The notes beneath the pieces are model-generated. The model had not been told where the DNA came from and searched no databases. It saw only the letters and a list, made by a program, of their open reading frames with translations. Shown piece after piece: positions 51,401-59,694 of a DNA stretch of 64,000 nt (position 1 is the first letter of the stretch; every line of letters begins with the position of its first letter). The position numbers were made by a program, and so were the translations under genes. This DNA is from Daphnia carinata (Eukaryota; Arthropoda; Branchiopoda; Diplostraca; Daphniidae): NCBI RefSeq assembly GCF_022539665.2, contig NC_081333.1, positions 6,818,971-6,882,970 of the forward strand, in the 5' to 3' direction.

Positions 51401-52893
51401 AAGTTAACCACAAAGTACAATTACATGTTCAGCCGCCTAAGAGACAAGTTCGAGGTTCTAGAAGAACAAATTAACGATTTGGGAGATTTAATGAAAAGGA
51501 AACTCGGAATAGACGATTTCGAGCCTAACCGTGTATTGAAATCGGTAATTCCTTTTAGCGTTTTATTCTCAGTGACCAATTATATTTATTGGCGCGCTAA
51601 TGAAATTACCGTTTTAGGAAACCTTCCATACTATCGGGCGCATTTGTTGCGATGCTACCAGTGGCTCTCGGTTAAATACGTCTTCGTTATTACTCGAAGG
51701 ACCCAGAAATACATCTTCTGGGCAGAGCGTCCCGCTTGATGTTTCTCAGCTCAGAGAGTTTTCATTTTTTCCAGGGCAAGTGATAGCTGTAGAGGGTAGC
51801 AATCCAACTGGAAAAAAGATGGTAGTTACCTCTATTACTACCCCACCAATCAATCGAGTCTTCAAGACTGATGTTTCTATTGAAGGTAGCGGTATAACCG
51901 ATAATACTTCTCCATTTTATTGTTTAAGATAGAACAATCCAAATGTTTGTCTTTAGGTTCTCTAAATATCATGGTGGCATGTGGGCCCTTTACGCTACCT
52001 GACGACTTGGAATTTGCGCCACTTGTTGAATTCATCCAGCAGGTGAACGCTCTTCTTCCACATTTAGTTATCATTATGGGTCCCTTTGTTGACGTCAAAA
52101 ACAAAAAAGTGGAGTGTGGCGATCTTGATTATACCTACCAAGAACAATTCGATATCGTCATGCGAGAACTTCAGTCAAAAATCACAAAGTATTATTATCC
52201 TATTTCTTTGTCAGCTAAACAAAAATAATGTCTAGCCGGTTAAACTAGTTCTGTACAGGTTTGCATTATTCCGTCGTGGCGAGATGTGCATTATAGAGCA
52301 GTCTATCCGACTCCACCGTTCCCGCAGGAGAACAAATCACCAAATTTCAACTTTTTCTCTGATCCTTGTGTCTTAAACGTTAATGGTGTTTTCATCGCGT
52401 TGACGTCAACTGATATTCTGTTTCATCTTAGCAAAGAAGAAATTGCTGTGTAAGTATTAACATCTAGGATATGCAAACAGATCAACTGAACCTAACTTTT
52501 ATTCTTGATAGTACACCTCACGGCTCAGATCGTCTAGGACGGTTGGTGTCTCATCTATTTAGTCAACAGTCGTTTTATCCATTGAATCCACCATCAGAGG
52601 AAATGAGCATCGATTTGGAACAGGCAGAAGATCATTGCAAACTTAGTTTCACGCCGCATTTGTTATTTGTCCCTTCAGATCTACGTCATTTTATAAAGGT
52701 ATGCTTATTTTGTCAAATTTGTAGTTTCAACTCCAAACTTACCATTTGAAACTCTAAATAGAACGTTAGCGGCTGCGTGGTTGTCAATATGGAACGAGCC
52801 GTGAAAGGTTTCTGTGGTGGAACGTATTCCCGCCTCCAGATCACTGGTGAATCTTCATCAGTCCAAATTAAAGCTGAAATTGTACGACTATAA
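48459..52893 (+). CDS. POLA2: DNA polymerase alpha subunit B
   Basis: Non-catalytic B subunit of the polymerase alpha-primase complex that starts DNA synthesis in the nucleus. Exons are 48459-48528, 48774-48993, 49062-49110, 50949-51064, 51220-51544, 51618-51885, 51957-52188, 52249-52449, 52512-52698 and 52762-52893, giving 599 residues, next to the human 598. The N-terminal helical domain (MEEHLLNEFEEFGV) is followed by a Ser/Thr-rich linker (GAKRTSGLEGTPQNKRLAG), an OB-type region (FFPGQVIAVEGSNPTGKKMV) and the inactive phosphoesterase-like domain (GSLNIMVACGPFTLPDD, IIPSWRDVHY, TSTDILFHLSKEE). The C-terminus is VQIKAEIVRL, as in the human protein. The 52189-52248 intron needs the acceptor at AACTAG rather than the next CAG to keep frame. 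Intron 3 is 1.8 kb, unusually long here. Confidence 0.94.
49111..50948 (+). other. 1.8 kb POLA2 intron 3, compositionally distinct
   Basis: Bounded by AGAAAG|GTAAAA and TTTAACAG|TCG. It is more CT-rich and GC-rich than neighbouring introns, with several long but non-homologous open frames on both strands. A 20-bp direct repeat (CATGACTAGATCCATACTCA) occurs at 50314-50333 and 50778-50797. It may be an old insertion, but I find no terminal repeats or target duplication that would prove it. Confidence 0.6.
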
Positions 52894-53030
52894 GTTGATT
52901 TATGCAAAGCACTTACACGTATGTGTAGATCCCACTGTTGCGTATTTAAACCCACGCCATAAATTCAAACTCATCTTATGAATTCACGCCACCTACAGCA
53001 TTCTTATTAATTATAGTTTTTTCCGTTCTA

Positions 53031-53183
53031 GTCAAAATTGTGTTAGTGAAAAATGAGTTGTCATCGATTCGCAAGATTACTGTAAATGTTCATGAAAAAA
53101 TATTCTTGGAACCTCGCGGTTCCCTTTGCCATAACCAGATGGATAAAGCTAAGACGGGTTTGCTGAGAACTAGTGTAGACTAA
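53031..53183 (+). other. Unassigned exon-like open stretch
   Basis: A 50-codon open frame follows a CTAG acceptor-like site and ends in TAA. It reads VKIVLVKNELSSIRKITVNV and continues through KIFLEPRGSLCHNQ. It lacks an ATG and I do not recognise the family. It lies 138 bp beyond the POLA2 stop and could be a gene fragment or chance. Confidence 0.25.
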
Positions 53184-53469
53184 TGATATTGGCTTAAGAA
53201 ATTCAGCATAAGTTAATTTCAGAAGCTATTTCCGGCAAAGGTGGAGTGTGTAACTGAGACGAGCCCAGCTGATTAGGTTTCAGACACGACAATATGGACT
53301 GGTCGGATAAAGATGAATCCTATGTTTTCTTCCCGCACTTACAAGTCCACACTTCAGTAGTAAAAATTCATTTCTCGTTTCAAACATCCTTTCAAATCGC
53401 AACATGACGACTGGGTATTGGTGAACATGTAACTTTAATTTGTTTGTCAAAGTTGCTGTTTACAATACG

Positions 53470-53515
53470 TTAGAGTATCGGGAAATTATGCCGAAGATAT
53501 AAGGTTCGAATCTCA
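53470..53515 (+). other. tRNA-like fragment, left of the foldback element
   Basis: AGAGTATCGG, a stem-like TCGGG..GCCGA pair and a near-perfect box B (GGTTCGAATCT) line up with the tRNA-like sequence at 56330-56399. The acceptor stem is not preserved. Probably a tRNA-derived SINE or tRNA pseudogene fragment. Confidence 0.5.
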
Positions 53516-53548
53516 TACGATATAAAGAGAATATTTTTTACTTTTTGG

Positions 53549-53584
53549 GTAAAACGGATTGCCATATATGGCAATCCGTTTTAC
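53549..53584. repeat. Perfect 36-bp palindrome at the left foldback terminus
   Basis: GTAAAACGGATTGCCATA (53549-53566) is followed directly by its exact reverse complement (53567-53584), centred on TATA. The right half is the outer end of the left arm. The left half is an extra outward copy of the same terminus, preceded by TTTTTGGG as at 59631-59655. Confidence 0.95.
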
Positions 53585-53797
53585 ATTTAAAAAAAAAAAA
53601 AAAATGGCGGAAAAAAAAAAAAAAATCGCACTTTTTTCTCTTTTTTCTACTCGTAGCCATCTATCAGTCGGTTTCGTTATTACAGGCATGTAAGCAATTT
53701 GAGTTAATTGTATCCTATTAGCAGTTAATTGAGTAGCGTGGCTGGAGAAAAACGCGTGGCTGGAGAAAAACTCGTGGCTGGAGAAAAATATTTAAAA

Positions 53798-54523
53798 ATG
53801 GATAAGATAATAAAAGATAAGGATGGTAAGTATAAACATTATTTTATTAGTTTTCAATTATAATTAATTGTTTATTAGATAAAATTATGAAGCTGCAGGC
53901 TCAATTTTTTCAACAGCACAGAATCTTAGATGACAACAAAACTAAGGATGGTAATATGTAATGATTGTATTTGTGTTCTTTTATTCATTTGTGTTTTTTA
54001 GCTCAAACTTTGTGTCTACAAGCTCAGTTACTGGAAAATAACAAATTAGAACTGGACACTTTCAAAACAGTGAAGGAGGTTTTCCAAACTCATCCCTAAC
54101 TGAACGTGAGGATGAGTTGGCATTAGGCAAACACAGTCAGGTACATAAACTTTTCAAATAAGAATTCCAAATAAGTATAGAATTTTAACATACAATTATT
54201 TATTGTTTAGTTATTCAGTCCACCACCTGACAGTGTGTTAAATTTAAATTCTGTTAGTGCTGCACTAAAAGAATTGTTAGTAATAAGTCCATGCAGCAAA
54301 GGAACTGAAGAATTGTGGGACTGTATTTGGGCCGAAAATGGGTGTGGTATGGAAACACAGAAATGGCACGAGTTCAACATAAAGCATGGATTAGGTACTC
54401 TTTGGTATTTTGTCTATCGAAAAAGTATTCTTAATGCTATTATTTTGCTTTCACAGAATTTTAGCAGGGGATCAAGTGAAGTCTGGAAGTGTAACAGGAT
54501 GGAAGAGTGAGCCTACAGTTTAA
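53798..54523 (+). pseudogene. Decayed spliced gene in the left arm, unknown family
   Basis: Intron-containing gene-like unit: exons 53798-53825 (MDKIIKDKDG), 53879-53950 (KIMKLQAQFFQQHRILDD), from 54002 (QTLCLQAQLLENNKLELD), an exon after CAG near 54222 (PPPDSVLNLNSVSAALKELL ... TEELWDCIWAENGCGME) and a last piece ending at 54523. The N-terminal part is Leu/Gln-rich and probably coiled coil. A one-base loss near 54085 relative to the right arm shifts the frame into a stop. I do not recognise the protein and see no transposase motif. GT-AG introns in both arms show the unit was duplicated as DNA, not through RNA. Confidence 0.6.
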
Positions 54524-55214
54524 AAAACACTGAGAGTGCATTACCATTAAGGTATGAGGTAAAGTAATAGTGTATGCAAATTGTCTAATGAGAAGTACCA
54601 TCTTGTGTGAATGAATCCTGATAACAGCAATCCTTTATAGTTCTGTCACAGCTAGAAGCCTCAAATAATTCTGCCTCTCTTGCTAAAGAACAACTTGTCC
54701 TTTACATTCACAGTGTTGGTGAAGCTGGGTACTGAAATGGCCCTAAAGATGTTTCACCTCAATGGCATTGCAGTGATGAACATCATACATGAACTCCTTA
54801 GGTATGAAAGGAATTTTCTTGAAAATTTTTTGAATTGATGACAAAGCATTTCTCTTCTTTTTTGCAAACCATGTGTAACCTACAAAAAAAAAATTTATCG
54901 AATAGGAAAGGATTTTCAGCATACTGGGAACACAACTATCAACAATGCAACATTCTATGGGTGCTATTTTATCATTCAAGAGCCTTATACAATGATTTTC
55001 ATCTGCAATTTGTATGGCCTTTCCCAAGCTTCTGCCAGAAGTTGAATCTATGAGTCATGTAAGTCACATGAGCAACAATTGCGATGCTTAATGGTGTTGT
55101 TTTTCTTTTCTCAATATAGGTTAATAGTAACATTGGATCTGAACACATTCTTGGTTGGGGCAAGACACTGAATAAATTACAATGATTGGATGGTTAACAT
55201 GACATTTCTATATT

Positions 55215-55457
55215 TCATTCGGATTCCCGAGACGGTATTTTATATTTAAAAAATTGAAGTGCATATCTGGGCTCCCTTCCTTTCCGAAGCCCCGTTTCCC
55301 CTTGACTCGTAATAAGCCCGTAGGGGGTCATGCCCCTACTGTACGGTATATATAAAAATAACATATACCGAGGTTTGTTGGGCTCTGTGCCGGAAAGGGG
55401 ACGTGGGGGTCCGCTTAGTCCGATTATGTGTTCACGGAGGGCGACGTGGCTACCCAC
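55215..55457 (-). other. 80-codon open frame in GC-rich arm segment (left copy)
   Basis: The frame reads MGSHVALREHIIGLSGPPRP then GMTPYGLITSQGETGLRKGR and is kept open in both arms with few replacements. No domain is recognised. The same bases form GC-rich hairpins, so conservation may reflect RNA or DNA structure or simply recent duplication instead of a protein. Confidence 0.4.
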
Positions 55458-55948
55458 AAATCCGAACTAAAGGTTAATCGCTCCAGTAAAAATGTTCCAA
55501 ATCTTCGGCTCTTCTTCCGGCTTCTCTTAGCTAATCACCGGGTAATCTCCCTGGTGGGTCAACAAGGCAGTGTCTCCCCCTGCCTGGGTTGATGGCAACT
55601 TTTGAAAGGGCTATTATGCCTTTTTAAAGTTGCAAAAATATTTGTATTATGCAGAGAATTGTCAATAAATTTTTTTGTATAAAATATTTTTCGCAAAATT
55701 TGTTTCTTTCATTATCTATTTTCGCTATGTTCACACATCACATTTATCAACTTTTTTTTTATTCAGTTTGTTTAATTCATCTTTATCGTTTTTGCCACCT
55801 TTGATGGTAAGCATTGTTTTGCATTGGTTTATTTGTAAGTATTCAATTATTATATACTACACTCTTTGAATTCTTCAACTTAGATTCAAGGAACAACGTG
55901 TAATACCTAGATATTTTCTGAAGTGACTTTGTATTTGTATTTTGTTTT

Positions 55949-56017
55949 ACTCGTATGGGAACCGATCCCCAGACATTCAGCGTTCAACGCCGATGCTCTA
56001 ACATTGAGCCACGAGAT
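55949..56017 (-). other. tRNA-like sequence 1 in the foldback spacer
   Basis: On the minus strand GGCTCAATGTTAGAGC gives a D arm, TCGGC/GCTGA an anticodon stem with loop GTTGAAC, and GGGGATCGGTTCCC a T-arm-like element. CTCGT and ACGAG could close an acceptor stem. The anticodon position would read TGA but there is no serine-type long arm. Degenerate tRNA or SINE head. Confidence 0.5.
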
Positions 56018-56115
56018 TTATCATAATGTTTTATTATCGCATATCAAATGTTATCGTCTAGGATGTTTATGCAGTCTTTTACAACCATATGTTTATCTTT
56101 CTAATATTGTCATTA

Positions 56116-56186
56116 GGTCCATAGCTCTGTGGTAGAGCGTTTAGCTGCGATACCTGTTACCCTGATTTCAAACCTCAGTTAAAGTT
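56116..56186 (+). other. tRNA-like sequence 2 in the foldback spacer
   Basis: Box A-like TAGCTCTGTGGTAGAGC is followed 20-30 nt later by a degenerate box B (GATTTCAAACC). The anticodon arm cannot be folded cleanly. Probably a tRNA-derived relic. Confidence 0.45.
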
Positions 56187-56329
56187 TAAGAATGAAGCAG
56201 AATATATGTATAAAAGAATGTTGATGTATTGCATTTCAGTTTTATTCTGTTCTATTCAGTTCTCTTCTTTACATTAACTGTAAATGCAAGTCCGCAAGTG
56301 ACTAGAAAAAAGCCAACGTAACATCACAT

Positions 56330-56399
56330 GATTCATAGCTCATTGGTAGAGCATCGGCACGGCATGCCGAACATCCAGGGTTCGATTCCCTAATAATTA
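56330..56399 (+). other. tRNA-like sequence 3 in the foldback spacer (Ala-like)
   Basis: D arm TAGCTCATTGGTAGAGC, a perfect five-pair anticodon stem TCGGC/GCCGA with loop ACGGCAT (anticodon GGC, alanine) and a perfect box B GGTTCGATTCC. The acceptor stem GATTCAT does not pair with the 3' side and position 33 is C instead of T. Likely a tRNA pseudogene or SINE, though its internal promoter looks intact. Confidence 0.55.
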
Positions 56400-56827
56400 A
56401 AAAATGAAGTCTAATCAATGGATAAACGATTGTCTAATGGAAACTAGGCTTACCATTATTGATGGCACAACGCTTACCATCAAAGGTGTCAAAAACAATA
56501 AAGGCGAATCGAGCAAGCTGACTAGAAAAAAAAGCTGATAAATGTAACTTGTGAATACAGCGAAAACAGACACTGAAATAAACAACCTTTAGCAAAAACA
56601 TTTTTATAAAAAGAATTTATTGACAATCCTCTGCACAATACAAATATTTTTGCAACTTTAAAAAGGCATAATAGCCCTTTCAATAGTTGCCATCAACCCA
56701 GGCAGGGGGAGACACTGCCTTGTTGACCCACCAGGGAGATTACCCGGTGATTGACTAAGAGAAGCCGGAAGAAGAGCTGAAGATTTGGAACATTTTTACT
56801 GGAGCGATTAACCTTTAATTCGGATTT

Positions 56828-57070
56828 GTGGGTAGCCACGTCGCCCTCCGTGAACACATCATCGGACTAAGCGGACCCCCACGTCCCCTTTCCGGCACAG
56901 AGCCCTCCAAACCTCGGTATATGTTATTTTTATATATACCGTACAGTAGGGGCATGACCCCCTACGGGCTTATTATGAGTCAAGGGGAAACGGGGCTACG
57001 GAAAGGAAGGGAGCCCAGATATGCACTTCAATTTCTGAATTTTAAATACCGTTTGGGGAATATGAATTAA
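56828..57070 (+). other. 80-codon open frame in GC-rich arm segment (right copy)
   Basis: Counterpart of the minus-strand frame at 55215-55457, differing at a few residues (for example PSKPR for PNKPR, IMSQ for ITSQ) and at the C-terminus. Hairpins in the same DNA include CGGTATAT pairing across a loop (56915-56941) and GTAGGGG with CCCCTAC (56946-56965). Confidence 0.4.
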
Positions 57071-57362
57071 GTGTAGAACTTCCATGTAGTGTATCCAAAC
57101 GTAAAAATTAATTCATGACCTTGCCCCAAACAAGAAACCTTTTCAGATCAAAATTTATCGTTCATCTATGAGACAATAAAACACCATTAGCATAAAAACT
57201 CTTAATTCACATGTATAGTTCGTACCTTACATGATCGTGAGTTGATTGCGAGCATATTCTTCTGTCAGAACTATAAAGGATTGCTGTTGTAACGGATTCA
57301 TTAACACAAGGTGGTACTTCTCATTAGACAATTTGCATTACTCTATTACTTAACCTCACACC

Positions 57363-58330
57363 TTAATGGTAATGCACTCTCAGTGTTTTTTCAACTGTAG
57401 GCTCACTCTTCCATACTGTAACACTTCCAGACTTGACTTGAACCCCCGCTAAAATTCTGTGAATGCAAAATAATAGCATTAAAAATACTTTTTCGATAGA
57501 CAAAAACCAAAAAAGTACCTAATCCATGTTTCATGTTGAACTCGTGCCATTTCTGTGTTTCAATACCACACCCATTTTCCGCCCAAATACAGTCCCACAA
57601 TTCTTCAGTTCCTTCGCTGCATGGATTTATTACTAACAATTCTTTTAGTGCAGCACTAACAGAATTTAAATTTAACACACTGTCAGGTGGTGGACTGAAT
57701 AACTAAACAGTAAATAATTATTTGTTAAAATTCTATACTTATTTGGAATTCTTATTTGAAAAGTTTAGGCACCTGACTGTGTTCACCTGATGCCAACTCA
57801 TCCTCACGTTCAGTTAGGGATGAGTTTTGAAAAACCTCCTTCACTGTTTGGAAACTGTTTTGTTCCAATTTGTTCTTTTCCCCTAGCTGAGCTTGTAGAC
57901 TCAAAAATTTGAGCTACAAAACACGAATGAATAAAAGCAAATAAATAGAATCATTACGTATTAGGCCCAGTGTATTGGATTTTGGCCACAAAACAAAAAC
58001 AAAGAATGAATAAAAGCAAATACAAAAAGTAGAACATAACCTAAACTAACCTAAGCTAACTTTAACTAACCTAAGCAGTAAAATCCAATTTAATCCACAT
58101 CCACAAATGATGTGATTTGGATTTGATTGGATTTGATGATTTGGTTTGTTAAAATCCAATACACTGATTAGGCCTACCATCCTTAGCTTTGTTGTTATCT
58201 AATATTTTGTGTTGTTCCAATAACTGGGCCTGCAGCTTCATAATTTGATCTAATAAACAATAATTAATAATTGAAAACCAATATAATAATGTTTATACTT
58301 ACCATTTTTTTGTTTTATTATCTTATCCAT
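57363..58330 (-). pseudogene. Decayed spliced gene in the right arm, unknown family
   Basis: Reverse copy of the left-arm unit, starting at the ATG at 58330 (MDKIIKQKNG). The best-kept exons are 57694-57519 (LNLNSVSAALKELLVINPCS, EELWDCIWAENGCGIETQKW) and 57448-57363, which extends the reading frame to SEPTVEKTLRVHYH before a TAA, beyond the left-arm stop. Here the stretch NSSLTEREDELASGEHSQ is intact while the left arm is frameshifted, but an extra base near 57905 breaks the preceding exon. A hAT MITE (57968-58166) sits in one of its introns. Unknown function. Confidence 0.6.
57968..58166 (-). mobile_element. hAT-type MITE, copy 1
   Basis: 199 bp with terminal inverted repeats CAGTGTATTGGATTTT at both ends and a perfect 8-bp target duplication ATTAGGCC on each side (57960-57967 and 58167-58174). 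The terminus and 8-bp duplication match the hAT superfamily. No coding capacity. It is inserted in an intron of the right-arm gene copy and absent from the matching site of the left arm near 53950. Confidence 0.92.
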
Positions 58331-58780
58331 TTTTCAATTTTTCCTCCAGCCACGCGTTGTTCTCCAGCCACGCTACTCAATTAACCGCTAATGGGATACA
58401 ATTAACTGAAATTGCTTACATGCCTGTAATAACGAAACCGACTGATAGATGGCTACGGGTAGAAAAAAGAGAAAAAAGTGCGATTTTTTTTTTTTTTTTT
58501 CGGCCATTTTTTTTTTTTTATGTAAAACGGATTGCCATATAAAACGGTTTTTGAATAATCAAAGAAGCTTGATGCGTCACGCTAGCGCTGTAGCGTACTG
58601 GCGCGCTAGTAATGGTTTCAATTCGCGCACACACTAATTTTATATTTTATATTATTCCAAAACTATACACTCTACGTAAAAACAAATTCCATTTTCGTGT
58701 TCCTTGGTTAATTTTGAATCAGAATCATATATAGTTATCTAGATTTAATGATGTTATTTTTTAATAGGACAAAATTTTAA

Positions 58781-59033
58781 CAGTGTATTGGATTTTAACA
58801 AACCAAATCATCAAATCCAATCAAATCCAAATCACATCATTTGTGGATGTGGATTAAATTGGATTTTACTGCTTAGGTTAGTTAAAGTTAGCTTAGGTTA
58901 GTTTAGGTTATGTTACCCGAGAACTTTTGCTGTCTTGAATGATTTAAAGATCCAATGCAAATCCGCAAAAAATTGGATTTGCTTCGGATTTCTTTGTTTT
59001 TGCGGATTTGATTGGCCAAAATCCAATACACTG
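58781..59033 (+). mobile_element. hAT-type MITE, copy 2
   Basis: 253 bp with the same CAGTGTATTGGATTTT terminal repeats and a perfect 8-bp target duplication AATTTTAA (58773-58780 and 59034-59041). It lies in opposite orientation to copy 1 and carries about 50 bp of extra internal sequence. Both copies contain a TTAGGTTAG-type internal stretch. Confidence 0.92.
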
Positions 59034-59041
59034 AATTTTAA

Positions 59042-59637
59042 GCCCGACAATATAAGCCCGACCTCCTGTTTTTTTTGTTTAATTCAAAAACTATATGGCC
59101 AATTAAAAAATAAACTTTATATTCGTGATTAGCATTCCATTCTGCATCGAAATCATGTATTTTAAGCCAAATTTAAAATTTGACCAAAAATGAAAAAGTT
59201 CAAAAAGTTTCAATTTTGGCAAAATTTTAGATTTCGCTTTAAATACATGGTTTCGATGCAGAATTGAACGGGCATCACGAATATGAGGGCTGTTTTCTCA
59301 TGGGACTCATAGCTTTTGAATAAAACGTAAAAAACGGTAAAGGTTGGGTTAAAAAATAAGCCAGGGCTTATATTGTCTGGCTTAAAATTTTTTCCTATTA
59401 AAAAACAATAGCATTAAATTTCATTCGCATAATAATTAAGTTAAATAAGTAGAATATAAAAATTAATTACTGTATACTTATATGTTAATCAAATAAAGTT
59501 ATTAATTAAAAAAATTATATATTTACATGGCTAGAATATGTAAAGTTGTATTTAGAAAATTAAATAGGAATCTGGCCGCTAGATGGCGATAGCTGTAAGA
59601 AGAAAAAAAAACGGCCGAAATTTTTTTTTTTTTTTGG
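59042..59637. other. AT-rich stretch left of the second foldback terminus
   Basis: About 0.6 kb without coding sequence. It contains an inverted similarity: TTCGATGCAGAATTGAACGG near 59252 against CATTCTGCATCGAA near 59138, with adjoining matches, suggesting a degenerate hairpin element of about 250 bp. Probably body of the second element. Confidence 0.4.
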
Positions 59638-59655
59638 GTAAAACGGATTGCCATA
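59638..59655. repeat. Extra copy of the foldback terminus near the RBFA start
   Basis: GTAAAACGGATTGCCATA is identical to the right end of the foldback element. It is preceded by a T run and, further left, by AGATGGCGATAGCTGTAAG and CGGCCG motifs that echo the sequence inside the right end (AGATGGCTACGGGTAG, CGGCC). It marks the right end of a second, smaller or truncated element whose left end I cannot find. Confidence 0.8.
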
Positions 59656-59694
59656 CATGTGTGCTATAAGGATAAAAGCAAAACAAACCAAGAA

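Larger units (their letters stand above)
53567..55700 (+). repeat. Left arm of the foldback element
   Basis: Inverted copy of the right arm. From outside in: terminus and A runs, three 18-bp tandem units (53736-53789, GCGTGGCTGGAGAAAAAC), gene-like exons on the plus strand (53798-54523), about 480 bp partly absent from the right arm, and the GC-rich hairpin segment (55215-55610, minus-strand sense). The inner boundary near 55700 is approximate because similarity fades. Confidence 0.85.
53567..58539. mobile_element. Long-inverted-repeat (foldback) DNA element
   Basis: The left end begins TATGGCAATCCGTTTTAC and the right end finishes GTAAAACGGATTGCCATA, so the ends are exact inverted copies. 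If the TA is taken as target, the terminus is TGGCAATCCGTTTTAC. Two arms of about 2 kb are inverted copies through nearly their whole length, flanking a spacer of about 0.9 kb. Homopolymer A or T runs sit just inside both ends. Arms differ by substitutions and indels, including a gap of roughly 350 bp in the right arm near 57150-57270 and a nested MITE at 57968. No transposase was recognised. The superfamily is unknown; a TA target is suggested only by the flanking dinucleotides. Confidence 0.85.
56570..58539 (-). repeat. Right arm of the foldback element
   Basis: Inverted copy of the left arm. From inside out: GC-rich hairpin segment (about 56660-57060), spliced gene-like exons on the minus strand (58330-57363), two units of the 18-bp tandem motif (about 58346-58375) and the terminus ending at 58539. 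Interrupted by the hAT MITE at 57968-58166. The inner boundary is approximate. Confidence 0.85.

Noticed and set aside
52199-52260. Apparent frameshift in POLA2 between exons 7 and 8
   Set aside because: Using the AACTAG acceptor at 52246-52248 instead of the nearer CAG restores phase with a 60 bp intron, so the gene is intact.
56330-56399. Functional tRNA-Ala
   Set aside because: The acceptor stem does not pair and the base at position 33 is not T, so it is listed only as tRNA-like.
58860-58915. Telomere-like TTAGG/GGTTA motifs
   Set aside because: They are internal to a MITE with clear ends and target duplication, irregular in spacing, and occur inverted in the other MITE copy, so they are not a telomeric array.
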